Below are positions 10,112 to 21,200 of a stretch of DNA of 64,000 nucleotides, one piece after another (position 1 is the stretch's first letter; the number at the start of each line of letters is the position of its first letter). The notes below the pieces were generated by a model. The model did no database searches. It was not told the origin of the DNA and was given only the letters and a program-made list of their open reading frames with translations. Made by a program: the position numbers and the translations under genes. Origin of the DNA: Asparagopsis taxiformis (taxonomy: Eukaryota > Rhodophyta > Florideophyceae > Bonnemaisoniales > Bonnemaisoniaceae); NCBI GenBank assembly GCA_030407315.1, contig JALQPE010002070.1, positions 372,001 to 436,000 of the forward strand. Direction: 5' to 3'.

Positions 10112-11428
10112 ATGCATCAATCCGCGACCCTATTTCCAATCCGATTTTCTCGTCCGGCATTCTCCACACCCGCACTCCCGCCATCATTCCGCCCCAACTC
10201 CCATCACTCGATCGTCAAACGCTCTCATTCCAGCCGCACCCTCCCCAAAATGGCCGACACACCCACAGGTCCCTACCCAGTCTCAATATGCGACGTCCTC
10301 CTGCCCGAATCCACCACAGCATTACGCGTCCGTCTCACCTATCCGACGCCCAAACAAGGCCCACCAGCGCCCTGGTTCCCGCCATCACCGACGCAGCCAG
10401 ACGAGACATCCATCTCCGTATTCCAATTTGCCAACATCCCCGCTTCGCGCATCCTCGCCCGACTCCTCGCCAACGTCCCGTCCAGTCCGCTACCGGCCAG
10501 CTTGTCATCGCAAGTGCACATGCTTCCATCCCCCGCATTATTACCCGGTGACACGACGCCCATCCCCGAAAAGCTCCCCGTCGCCCTATTCTCCCACGGA
10601 CTCGGCGGCTCAATTGCAAACTACTCCAGCTTCTGCATCGAACTTTCCTCGCACGGCTTTCTCACCGTGTCCCCGGAGCATTCCGACGCTTCCGCTTTCC
10701 GCGCTCGCATCGGAACCGCCCGCACAGAAATCCCCTACGAGGCCTTCAATTCGTCCCGACACGGCTCCAGTGCCGTCTTTCGTTCCGGTCAAACCGACAC
10801 CCGCATACGCGATCTAGACGCCCTGCTCACCGTTCTCAGAGCCGTGAACGACGGAACAGCCAAGTTTCAGCCTCTCAGGGGCTACGTGCCTACCTTGCAG
10901 CACCGCATAGATTTTACACGGCTCGTCGTGGCCGGCCATAGCTTCGGTGCGACGACGGCTCTGGCTTATGTTACGCGCAACCCACACTTGAATGTGGCAA
11001 AAGCCATTTGCCTTGACGGCTGGTTCGAGCCGCTGGCCGATAAGATTACAACCTGGGATTTTCGGGACACCGATGTGCTCTTCATTGATCAGGCCGAATC
11101 AAGAATGAAAGGTTCGATCAGTGCCCGCACGAAATTGCCAAGTCCATCCGGCTCAGGTATATGCGATGCTGTAAAGGTACTTGGTGGCATGCATAACAAC
11201 GCGTCTGATTTTGCGCTTAGAATTCCCCGTAAAGTGGCTATTCTCACCAGGATGACCGCCATGGGCTCTGATCCTCTCGCACTTCTGCGTTCCCAGAACG
11301 ATGCTGCTGTGGCTTTCCTCAGGGGCAAGGAAGAATGGTTGCAGTATCGAGAGCTCGTAAGATGCGGCGAGGTTGCAGGATTAGCTCTTGCCGAACTCGG
11401 CGATGCGAGGGTTTTACACAAGCCGTAA
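10112..11428 (+). CDS. Platelet-activating-factor acetylhydrolase-like phospholipase (plasma/isoform II type)
   Basis: A 438-residue alpha/beta hydrolase. PAF acetylhydrolases release short or oxidised sn-2 acyl groups from phospholipids. The oxyanion-side motif is LFSHGLGG. The nucleophile elbow GHSFG places Ser277, the acid is Asp302 (CLDGW) and the base is His361 (GGMHNNASDF), where animal enzymes have a similar His-x-x-x-x-Asp-Phe. The order and spacing match the plasma/isoform II family closely. The N-terminal ~45 residues are rich in Ser, Pro and His and may be a targeting peptide; another ATG follows them (MADTPTGP). ATG at 10112, no intron. The natural substrate in an alga is not known from sequence. 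Confidence 0.85.
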   Translation: MHQSATLFPIRFSRPAFSTPALPPSFRPNSHHSIVKRSHSSRTLPKMADTPTGPYPVSICDVLLPESTTALRVRLTYPTPKQGPPAPWFPPSPTQPDETSISVFQFANIPASRILARLLANVPSSPLPASLSSQVHMLPSPALLPGDTTPIPEKLPVALFSHGLGGSIANYSSFCIELSSHGFLTVSPEHSDASAFRARIGTARTEIPYEAFNSSRHGSSAVFRSGQTDTRIRDLDALLTVLRAVNDGTAKFQPLRGYVPTLQHRIDFTRLVVAGHSFGATTALAYVTRNPHLNVAKAICLDGWFEPLADKITTWDFRDTDVLFIDQAESRMKGSISARTKLPSPSGSGICDAVKVLGGMHNNASDFALRIPRKVAILTRMTAMGSDPLALLRSQNDAAVAFLRGKEEWLQYRELVRCGEVAGLALAELGDARVLHKP

Positions 11429-11643
11429 ATTTGGCAATCCGGCAGTAGCCCATACTGTACTCTGTAGCTGATTTTCTAGTCGGATTGCACGTCTGTATTC
11501 ATTTTACCATAACAACTTCTCTATGCCAGCGCACTATTGAACGCAAAGCTATTATCATGCTTTCCTTCACCGTCAAACAGGTTGTTGCTGATGTGTTTCC
11601 CGATCAACACATATATACCTCGTCCTAACTTGTCTCTAGCACA

Positions 11644-12807
11644 ATGGCACATAGCACTGTTGCAACGCTACCGCGTGGAAAATGGTCCCTCACTGAAACA
11701 ATCCCTCCAACAGCAGGACTAGATGATGTCTTTGTTGAGCAGTTCTGCCCTGTACAACCGGTGCCAGCTCTCCCACAATCTTTACACCCTGCGCCCCCGC
11801 CGTCGCCTCCCGTGATAATCCATCTCGTGGTCCCAATTGGCTTACGTGATGACACGCAAACCACAATATCTCTGCTCACTGAAAACACATATCTCTCCGC
11901 TGCCTACGTCACAGAGCTTGCTGAATTTGGCGCAATATATCTCCGTGTAGGTATCCCGAATGCCCGTACATCACCACGCGCATCCCGCATTACACGACAA
12001 CAGGCAGACAAATACCTGCCATCGCATACGATGATTTACGCTAGGGTGTATGCAAATCCCAAGAGACATTCCTCACTCACAGACCCCTTCATACTTGACG
12101 AGCGTGGTGACGTTGTGGCAGTGTTTAAACCAGCTGGATTGCCTGTCGCGGCCAGTTGTGACAATGCACGTGAATGCGTGCTAGAAGAGCTTCGTCGTAA
12201 AGGAACCATTGTTCACATCTGTACGAGATTAGATGTCGGCACGAGTGGTGTATTGATTTGTTGCAAAAGTCACCAGGCTACTGGTAGTGTTAACAAACTG
12301 ATCGCATCTGCACGAAAGACTTATGTAGTGCTGTGTCGACGACCTCCGCCGCTTGGGCCTGTGCGACATTTGTACAATAAACGTGCTAGGTTGGGGCGTG
12401 GGAAACTCGTCGAACCCATCTTGAGGGAGTGGCATTATGGACCGTGGGATGCAGGGTGGGTTTGGGCAGAACTAGTGGTATTACAAGTTGAAAAGCTGTT
12501 GAAAGGAACTGAAGAACGATGGGAAGCTACTGTTCATTTGATTACGGGACGAACGCATCAGATTAGGGTACAGTTTGCAGCGTTGGGCTGCGCGGTCGAG
12601 GGCGATTGCAAGTATGAAGAAGCTGATGGGAAATTAGCAAATATCGGAGAGGATGACGACGTGAATCTGGGAGATGATCCTGTTCGACTAGGGTTACACG
12701 CCAAGAGCATTTCCCTCGTCGTGCAAGGTGAAGACACTACTTTTGATGCTGGTGAGGGTTGGTGGAGAAAAGAGGGATGGGTGACAAAGGTGGATTCTGC
12801 GGATTAA
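11644..12807 (+). CDS. RluA-type RNA pseudouridine synthase
   Basis: A 387-residue enzyme that isomerises uridine to pseudouridine in RNA. The family motif RLDVGTSGVLI carries the catalytic Asp197. It is preceded by AVFKPAGLPV (usual form: NKPaGl.v) and followed by the second signature LITGRTHQIRVQFAALGCAVEGD. No S4 RNA-binding domain is visible at the N-terminus; instead there are ~140 residues of unrecognised sequence with a Pro-rich stretch. The first ATG at 11644 (cacaATGg) is used. Target RNA and compartment cannot be deduced. It lies 215 bp downstream of the lipase gene on the same strand. Confidence 0.85.
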   Translation: MAHSTVATLPRGKWSLTETIPPTAGLDDVFVEQFCPVQPVPALPQSLHPAPPPSPPVIIHLVVPIGLRDDTQTTISLLTENTYLSAAYVTELAEFGAIYLRVGIPNARTSPRASRITRQQADKYLPSHTMIYARVYANPKRHSSLTDPFILDERGDVVAVFKPAGLPVAASCDNARECVLEELRRKGTIVHICTRLDVGTSGVLICCKSHQATGSVNKLIASARKTYVVLCRRPPPLGPVRHLYNKRARLGRGKLVEPILREWHYGPWDAGWVWAELVVLQVEKLLKGTEERWEATVHLITGRTHQIRVQFAALGCAVEGDCKYEEADGKLANIGEDDDVNLGDDPVRLGLHAKSISLVVQGEDTTFDAGEGWWRKEGWVTKVDSAD

Positions 12808-13349
12808 GGACAAAGATACAAGATCCTCAGACAGACATTAAATAAGCGTGATCAAGAAACAATGGCATATCAGTCGAGTACGTAACCCGTCGGTATTGTG
12901 ATGGTGTGTAAACCAAATTCACGCAAACATTGGTTTGGTCTCTACACAGAAAACAAAATTCATGATATGTGCCTGACTGGATTCCGAAGATGTCTTCTGT
13001 TGACCAGGGGCCCTTCAGGCTCGCCATACCCGAGGGTACCCTTAAGGGTACTTGCCAATACTCAGAGTAATAGTGAGTACGGAGAATATTATAGATACTC
13101 GTGAACATATCTGCCATATCTTCTAGAATCTCTACCACACGAAGAGGCGGTTGCCAGGTGGCTGAATAAAGGTGCAAATTTAAAATCTATGCTCATTATG
13201 ATCGAAATGATGGCAAATCTCAAATTGATGGCCGTCGAACTGGCAATGCGGAGATGCTACGCTTGCAAACGATGAGCATTTCTAGCCGCCCGCATCTGGT
13301 CACCATCCGCAGCGCACGCTCAACTCTCACTCACTAATTGCCTTTCAAG
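12808..13349. other. Intergenic region, no gene seen
   Basis: 542 bp between the pseudouridine synthase and the phosphatase gene. It includes a short palindromic stretch (GGGTACCCTTAAGGGTAC, about 13032-13050). No RNA gene or convincing frame. Confidence 0.4.
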
Positions 13350-14702
13350 ATGAATTCATCGGCGTTTGCAACACCGACACTACCGCTGAAGCAGCGCAAG
13401 CATGGGCGGCTGTCGCATCCGCGCCGACGCATGCGGCCACGTGCAGAAGCCGTAGCGGACGTAAACAGCGATGTTCCGCAAATTCGTCGCTCAAAAATGA
13501 TTCTCACACGCCGTGTCTTCACATGGTCGCTCGCTCAGCGCAACACCAACACACGCACAATTATCTCGAAATCACCGACGGTGCAGCAACCCAACATGCA
13601 AAAATCGTCGTTTGCATCCGCGTCGACATCAGATCCCATTCCAATCGAATCTACACTATCGGAACATGAGCCAGTCCCCACGTTTATTTTCCAGCGCGGC
13701 ATTGTGTCATTTATGAAGCGGCGATCTGGAGACCCGCCCTGTCGCTATCTGGAGCTTTCCTATGGCCTCGTGGAGCCGTTCTCGCCCGGGACGCACAACT
13801 GCTCCAACCCACGCGCCACAGGGATGCTGAAACGGTGGTATCAAAACGCGAACAGGTGGAAAGTACTGCACAAGGACTTTCGGCCTCCACTTCGTCTAGA
13901 AGCGTCGCGTCGATTTGGTGCCAAAGCAGAGGTGGAAGCAGCGACTAGCCAGCAGTCGCCAGGTCTGTCACCGCTATTGGTGGACGCAAAATGGTCGCGG
14001 GCGCTAGGACGGGCGCCACGGATCATCGCCATCGGGGACGTGCACGGATGCATCAGCGAATTACAGGAACTTTTGCGACTGGCCGACTACCAGCCTGGGG
14101 ACCAGGTGATCCTGCTCGGAGACCTGGTCGCCAAGGGCCCGGATTCGGTCGGGGTGGTGCAGTTGGCGCGGGAGATCGGGGCACGCACTGTGCGGGGCAA
14201 CCATGACTTTGAAGTGGTTCGGTGGTGGGAGGCGCAGCTTCGGGGGGATCGACATGCGATGGTGTCTATGGAGCATGCGCGGATTGCACGTGCGTTGGGT
14301 CAGGATGAGCATGCATGGTTGGTGGACTCGCCGTGGTTTATAGAATGTGCGGAAATGGGACATTTGTTCGTGCATGCAGGGTTCATTCCGGGGGTGAAAT
14401 TGACGCAGCAAAACCCACGACTGATGATGAATATGCGCTCTGTGCTACAGGACGGGACGGTGACGGCGAAGAACGTGGCGGATTGCGAATGGGCAAAGCT
14501 GTGGCGGGGACCGCAGACGGTGGTGTTTGGACATGACGCGTTTCGTGGTCTGCAGCTGTACCCATTCGCCAAGGGCATTGATACGGGATGCGTGTACGGC
14601 GGACGGTTGACGGCGTTGCTGTTGCCGGAGAATCGAATGATTAGTGTTGCGGCGAAGCGGGCGTACATTTCTCCGAAACGATTTCGGGCGCAGAAAGAGT
14701 AG
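13350..14702 (+). CDS. ApaH-like metallophosphatase (ALPH/PPP superfamily)
   Basis: 450 residues; the C-terminal half is a calcineurin-like phosphoesterase. Metal-binding motifs appear in order: GDVHG (229-233), GDLVAKGPDS, GNHD (283-286), a later His in LFVHAGF, and VFGHDAFRG followed by GIDTGCVYGGRLTAL. The VAKGPDS variant and the GIDTGCVYGG ending are typical of eukaryotic relatives of bacterial Ap4A hydrolase ApaH (yeast Ppn2 and kinetoplastid ALPH decapping enzyme are members), not PP1/PP2A. Possible substrates are therefore dinucleoside polyphosphates, polyphosphate or capped RNA; the sequence does not decide. The N-terminal ~215 residues are basic at the start and unrecognised, possibly with an organellar targeting signal. 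An in-frame TTG at 13338 is upstream, but ATG 13350 is preferred. Confidence 0.83.
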   Translation: MNSSAFATPTLPLKQRKHGRLSHPRRRMRPRAEAVADVNSDVPQIRRSKMILTRRVFTWSLAQRNTNTRTIISKSPTVQQPNMQKSSFASASTSDPIPIESTLSEHEPVPTFIFQRGIVSFMKRRSGDPPCRYLELSYGLVEPFSPGTHNCSNPRATGMLKRWYQNANRWKVLHKDFRPPLRLEASRRFGAKAEVEAATSQQSPGLSPLLVDAKWSRALGRAPRIIAIGDVHGCISELQELLRLADYQPGDQVILLGDLVAKGPDSVGVVQLAREIGARTVRGNHDFEVVRWWEAQLRGDRHAMVSMEHARIARALGQDEHAWLVDSPWFIECAEMGHLFVHAGFIPGVKLTQQNPRLMMNMRSVLQDGTVTAKNVADCEWAKLWRGPQTVVFGHDAFRGLQLYPFAKGIDTGCVYGGRLTALLLPENRMISVAAKRAYISPKRFRAQKE

Positions 14703-17449
14703 TGCGTTTCAATGAGGGGATGGATATGGGAAGTGATGTTTGTTGGTGCATTTGCGCATGGATTTGTGCGGGAGTGAATGCCGCCTGGTCGAAGCGCATG
14801 TCAGTGGAGGACGATGGAGGGTTGTGGTTGATGTAAGTGAGGTAGATGTTGAGGTCTTGCGAGCAATCGTCATGTGCGATGGTGCGGCGCATATGTGCGC
14901 GTGGGCTACGACACGACACACGTGTAGGTTGTAAAGAGAGAAATTAGCGAGTCGCTCTACTATATGCGTGTCATGGATTTGTCAAAATATGGTGCGGAGC
15001 TGTGCTGGTATGGCGTCATGAAGGCGAGCGATGGGAGAGAAAAGCAACGCTTTTGTTGGTTGACAAGAATAAGAAACCGATGGGCAAGCAGGTGTGTTGG
15101 ACTTGCCCATATGGCACTTTGACTGCGGCATGTGTGCAAGCGTGCGTGTGCAAAATGTGAGTGGCAACGAGCATGAGCGGCAACAATGCGCGGTGCAATG
15201 CGATGCAATTTTACGTGGCAACGTGAATTAGTCCGCACGGGATGGGACGGAACAAAAGTCAGCGAGGCGGCTGGACGACGAGACGCAAAGTATGATTCAT
15301 TGTGAATGCATGTCAGAGACGTAAGTAAGACGATGCTGTCATGGTGACAAGTGAACGAGCATCCGTTGTGGAACAAACGAGTTGATGAAACAACGGTCCA
15401 GTCTAGGTAGCGTTGATATTTTATTGACGCGATCAAAAAACGTAAATGCAGCAACTGATCTACAACAGCACTGGTCGCTAGTGCCCGTTCCACAACGGGA
15501 CAGTCAAAATCGAGTATGTGACGCGTGTCGATTGCGCACCGACGTGTCCAACCGTTGGGACACGCAAACGATGCACGATACGTGTCCTACGGACCGATTG
15601 GCTTCATTTCGGTCCCTCAAACCTCTTCCACATGGTCTGTAAGGCTGGGGAAAGAACCGTTGCCTGTGCTCGCTCGTATGATCCGCGTCCAATATCATTT
15701 ATGCTACCAGCTGAGCGTATGCCAATCGCGCCCTCCGCACATGCAATCGATACTCAACCGATTTCAATCACGTGTGCGCGCTTGTTACAATCATGCAGCC
15801 GCATTGCCTCATGCTGCTGACTCAGCACTTTGTCGCGCACGCTACAACTGAGAGTTTGGCACCCTATCAACCGCCATACAGTACGAGTCGTGCAGTACTC
15901 AGCACGCCATGCCATGCCATGCTATGTCGTGCTATGGCCCCACACCGCACCGCACCCAACCACGCTGACCCACCTACACACACATGACAATGTCGCAGCA
16001 AGTGGGACGCGCGCGCGAGCACGTCCATCGTAAGCAGCGCGCATCCAACGCGCACGCGACCGTTTCAGCAGACCACACGCCGAAATGTGTGTTGCGCCAC
16101 AGCGGCAACGCGAGCGGATGAAGACGATGCCTTGTCCGTCCCGATGAATAATGCACGTTGGGACAAACATCGCACATTGGACAGTTGCGCGCACGGGGCG
16201 GCTCAATATGATTGTCGTAACGCAAGGTAGAGCATTCACTTGACAAGGCTATGCGAACCGACTGCGCAAATGGTTGGTGAGACGTTGCGACTTAAAAATA
16301 GGTGTGCGGAAAACGTGGCAGCTGCTGCTAGTCTGTCGCGCAGGAATGCATGTGCGCCCAGCATTGCACTGCGTAAGAATATAGCAAATGCATGCGGGGA
16401 TGAGGCGGGGCGCTGCGCTGCGCGATGTGGCGTCGAGTCGAATGGAGCGGAGTATAGTCGAGCAGCGCCGCATGGCACAGCGCAGCTGGTGGCGACGGAC
16501 GACTGGATCGAATCAGCTGCCTCGCTACAGCTGCGCCAATGCGCGCTGCCGCTCTGGCACCTTTGCATACGTGATGCCGCTGCGCAATGTTGCAGTCGAC
16601 GCCGCAGGGTTTGCCATCATGGCAGCACTTGTAGCGGACCTACAGTTAACCTACGTACTGTATGACTTACTTGTTGCACAACTGACATGTCCACGCTGAT
16701 ATGCACCGCGCGGCTGCAACACTGACTTGAAACCGTACAGTAAAAAGGGCGCGCGCGCGCGCGCATCCTCGTTGTCCGATTCGATTTGGCGGCTCCACAA
16801 CAACTTGTTGAAATCACACGACTCGGCCAACCATGCGTCGCCACCACACAACATTACATAGCTTAAATAGTAATATCGACAAGCGCGCGCCGCTCTAGTC
16901 GTGTGCCGTGCCGTTTCAAACTGTAACTCGTCGTCGCGCCGCTCCGCACGCCAATCCATGCCGCCTGCTTCATAACATGCTCGCTGCCATTCGTCACAAT
17001 ACGTCTCAAACGGGCCCAGCCCAGCGCACTGTTATGCAATCACGTCCAGCAGGGCATACTTTGACCTTCCCTTCACCCGCCCTGTTCCACACAGAAACCC
17101 GCACTAAACTTCAGCACCATGCAACGACCCGCTCACTCACTCTTCACCACTGTCAGCACGCTCTCCATCGCACCACCTCCCCCGCCGCCATCATGGCTCC
17201 TTTCACTGGCAATCGGCTTCTGAGCCGCCCAGGCTCGACATGTCCAGCCGCCGCCTCTCGGCACTCCCCGACTTGCCCCGGCCCTTCAATCCCCATGCCA
17301 CCTTTAACTTGCTCGCGCCATGCCTCCCATGCACACACTAATTTACAAAAAAACTCGTGTCAATTGATCCACAGCTTTACCTCGCCTACTACCAAAGTAC
17401 AGTAAACCAATCCAAAATATATACAAATCCGCCAAAAACCATCCCTCAA
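14703..17449. other. GC-rich intergenic region with low-complexity tracts
   Basis: About 2.7 kb. Many overlapping frames exist because stop codons are rare in this GC-rich sequence, but none resembles a protein family. It contains a (GC)n tract at about 16749-16764 and short CCATG-type repeats near 15906-15925. I see no tRNA or rRNA. Confidence 0.45.
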
Positions 17450-18115
17450 TCAAGTCCAAATCCGACGCAAGTTCCTCCCCGACGACCCCTCCGAACTGCT
17501 CGTGCTAGCCACTTCGACCGCACTCCACGGCACACACTCCCTCTTCACCCTCTCCAACGGATCGTCCAACGCCACTGTAGATGCACTCGACGCTCCACTG
17601 CTCCCACTACTGCCCTCCAGCAGAAACGCAATGTCACATTTTCCCCGAGTTCGATTATTCACAAAAGCCGCACTAGACTCTGCACACCCACCGACTGACC
17701 GACTCCTGGCCAGTTCACGATACACTGTTACACCCCTCCGTGCCCTCTTCGACACCCCAGCCAGACTCTCCGAGCTGCGCGTCGCCTGCAGATAGCGATG
17801 CACTGTAGACTTGGGCAAAGACAGCGCTTGCGCTGCCTTGCGTACCGAATAGTTATTGTTATTTACAAGAGCGACCGCCTTTTCCAGACGCGCGTCGCGA
17901 TCCGAGTCGACCGACGGCGGCACCGCCAGCAGCGGCGCCGCACGCGGCGGTGATAACGGCACCGGATAGGGCGCGCCGTACGACAGCGGCGTCGTTTGCG
18001 CAACCGGCAGACTGAGATGGAGCGGTTGTTGCAGCGTCAGCGGGTGCGCGACGGGCGCCGGCGGCAGTGCTAGTGAGGACGAGCCGGCGAGCGGTGTGTG
18101 CTGCAGTAGTGCCAT
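17450..18115 (-). CDS. Psq-type helix-turn-helix protein (CENP-B/pipsqueak-like DNA-binding domain)
   Basis: About 221 residues from the ATG near 18115. Residues 76-110 form a psq-type helix-turn-helix (RLEKAVALVNNN, then VRKAAQALSLPKSTVHRYL), as found in pipsqueak proteins, CENP-B and transposases. The N-terminus is rich in Pro, Leu and Ala and the C-terminus in Ser. The frame is open to a GTG at 18400, with an earlier ATG at 18278-18280 (276 residues). I prefer the later ATG because a TATA-like stretch (TTTATAATTG on the minus strand, about 18233-18243) lies between the two. No nuclease or transposase domain is attached, so a host transcription factor or domesticated transposase fragment is likely. 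Confidence 0.55.
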   Translation of the reverse strand: MALLQHTPLAGSSSLALPPAPVAHPLTLQQPLHLSLPVAQTTPLSYGAPYPVPLSPPRAAPLLAVPPSVDSDRDARLEKAVALVNNNNYSVRKAAQALSLPKSTVHRYLQATRSSESLAGVSKRARRGVTVYRELARSRSVGGCAESSAAFVNNRTRGKCDIAFLLEGSSGSSGASSASTVALDDPLERVKRECVPWSAVEVASTSSSEGSSGRNLRRIWT

Positions 18116-18280
18116 GGTTGATGGTGTGGATGCGGTGGTGGTGGTGAGTAGACGCTGCACGTGGGCGAGGCAACGATCCCGGGCTGGCGGATGGAGGACT
18201 GCGAGCGGGTGATGATGTGAGCGCTTGTTGGCAATTATAAACGAGACGCACCCAATGCAGACAGACTGACGGGCTCGCAT

Positions 18281-21200
18281 TTTGGTCGCGCTGTGCTGTG
18301 CGTACAGTAATATTGGTGTGTAGACGTTGTGTCGCCGCGGCCCACGGCAGCGCACCCCATTGCATCGCGGTGCAGTGCAGTGCAGTGCAGTGCAGCGCAC
18401 GGCACGGTACTGCAGTGCACTGCAGCGGCGATGATGTGCTGCTGTGTACGCGTCGGTGTCATAGGGTGCGTGTTTGGCGTATGGGAGGCTGTAAGATAAT
18501 TAAATACGTACTTGCAGATAGAATATAAGGATATGATTTTTTTAATGAGGTTTTAATATTAAGATGTATGAGCACGAGAGCAGTGGCAGTGAAATTGATA
18601 CGGGAATGAATGTATTGTGATTGGATGGAAACAACGAGTGGAGGAACTGCACTCACTGCGCGCACAGTAGCTTTGCTGTCCGTATGGGTGATTGTCAACT
18701 GTCATGCACGACTGTCAGAGTGACGTGGTAGAAAGGGGTCTGAATTTTCAGCACGCGGGCGGCTGGGTTCGCGCGCCGCACAGCCATTGGTATGAGTTGG
18801 GACAGCTTGCAAACGATCGTGATTGTTGGAGATAAGCATTGGTTCGTTCGTCCCGCCCCCCCTTTACATCTGTTTCTATGGGTGCCCAAATTCACGCGAG
18901 TACCATACGTAGCTTTGCTGCTGCGTCTTTGCTGTTTACGGCACGTTTGCTGCAACGTTTTTGCTTCCACAATTTACATAGCTCACGCCACCTCACGCGC
19001 GCGCGCGCGCACGCCTTTGCTAGCCCCCAGACCTCAATGTATCCATGGTGGAAATTACACAGCACCGGGAACGGCAGTATTATACAGCAGATGGGCGCTA
19101 GCTGTCTTGGCCTGAGCGAGCCGTTCTCGAATGACCAGCGGCCTGCGCGGTCCACTGGACGCTGAAAACGCCGCATTTTGGTAACAATCATAGATGCATG
19201 CTTTATCTTACCCTCGCTGAGACTTTTGGATGCGCCGCGGACCGGGCCACCGCGCATGTCCTTTATCGACAGGCATACAGCTCGCGGTGGAACGAGTGTG
19301 TGGAACGAGATCCATCATTACGGAAGGTTTGTATGAAAGTAGTGTATATGTATGCAATGCATTGTTAAGGAAGGTGTGCAGTTGTAAGGCCTTTGTCAGT
19401 CGAAAATCTAATTAACATGCTGCCAACTGTCCCCGCAAATCGTGTACACGTGATACTTTCCATCCAAAAATAGCCGTTGTGTAGCGCACCAATGAAATGC
19501 ATGCGCAAAGGAAACGCCTACGTTGTCTTTGTGCTTGGTACGGTATTTCGTATCAGAGTCTGCCGGCGCGCCACATGGACGGCACGGGGAAAGCAAGTAA
19601 GTGCAATCATACGTTGCCGCTACTCGCCCGACTGCCTGCCGTGTGAAACCCCTTCACTGCACTGCACTATACTACACTACACTACACTACACTGCGCTGC
19701 GCTGCACGGTGCTGTAAGCTCAACAATCCCACGCTTCCAAACTCTACCCTTCCCCATTACACTCTCTGTCCCATTACGAGCGATAATATGCCATGGCGGG
19801 AAATGCTGAGCAGACTTGATGCAGACAAACCATTATGACCAACGTCTCGTCGCCTGGCATCACGACCCCCAACCATGAGAGTGAGGGAGTGCAGCTCGCG
19901 TTCAAAGTGATTTGCACTATGCGACCAACTCTAGCAGTTACATCATGCTCTAGCAAAGTCACCCACATTCGGCGGTGCATGAAGCATGCATGACTAACTG
20001 ACTGGTGATTGTGTGAACAAACGCACAGTTGCATTCGACATCACGATCGGTGCGCTGGGCCAGCTGGCACTTTGAACACGAGTCTGTCGGCCGGTCATAT
20101 TTCTGTCCACGCCATGCATCAACGCACCGCATACTACTTCAAGGTAGTCCGTCCAGCTGGCATGCCTTGATGCCAATTGCACCATTTGAATGACGACTCC
20201 ATCAAAATAGTAAGGTGACATTGATCAGCGCATGCCAATACATTGCCATGCATCGCATTGTTTTGTTTTGATCGCATCGTGTAAGGAAAGAAATGTTGTC
20301 GGGTCGGCGTTTCTCCAAAATTCAAACACTGCTCGTGTAGGTGGCACCTATGTTTGAATTGCTGTAAGCTGATGACACTACAGTTGCAGGGCGAGGTTGG
20401 CTAGCCAACCGCTCGTCGACCAACTGGATCGACGGCGGACCACCGTTTTGCTCGTGCGAGACAACAACAGAGCGGAAAAGCGCATTAGTGTTGCAGCAGA
20501 TGGTGACTCGAAAAATAGAAACCTGTGCAATATGAAACAGTACGGTATGCTCGGTGTGCTGTACGGCGCGTCCAGAAAGCTGAGCTGAGCTGAACAGCGC
20601 TGCAATAAGTCAACCGTGCCTGGCGAGAGCGCTAAAGTAAAACAGGTGCATTCGTCAGATATGTAAGTTTGTAAGAAGGTTGTTTTCCACGGCACGTGCT
20701 GCTCACGGCGCCTGTCTGCATGTGCAGCTGCAGCTTATGGGACAAGAGCTAAACTTGTCGTGACATACACGTAATTTGCCATTATGGCTCAGCGCCGCCT
20801 TACGACGTCCAGACACTGCCTTGTTGAGAGCCACACGACGCGTTTGCATGAACACCATTCTTCTCAGCCCCAATCGCTAGTTGAAGCAAGTGAGGCACAA
20901 GCCACCACACCTAGCAATCGGTCCCAGCTCGATTACATTCGCATGAGGCCGACCAGACGAGCACATTGATTGCTAACGTGAAAAAGGGCGCCGCTACCTG
21001 CAGTTATTCCCTGCCAATCATCATTAGTGCCGATCACTTTGCTGCACATCCGGCCCGCCTATCCATCCCGACGCCCGAGCCCGCCCGAATGCTTTGGGCA
21101 CTATACAAATCATTTGATGATTTTGTAAAAATTTACAATATACCGGGCGCTCCTCTCGTCTCAGCGGGGGCTACGGCCGAGCCCTCCTGCGCCGTTCGCC

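Noticed and set aside
9993..10817. 274-codon plus-strand frame
   Set aside because: It overlaps the lipase gene in another frame; the lipase has full catalytic motifs.
14960..15493. 177-codon minus-strand frame
   Set aside because: Composition follows the GC-rich background, there is no recognisable domain, and competing frames of similar length overlap it.
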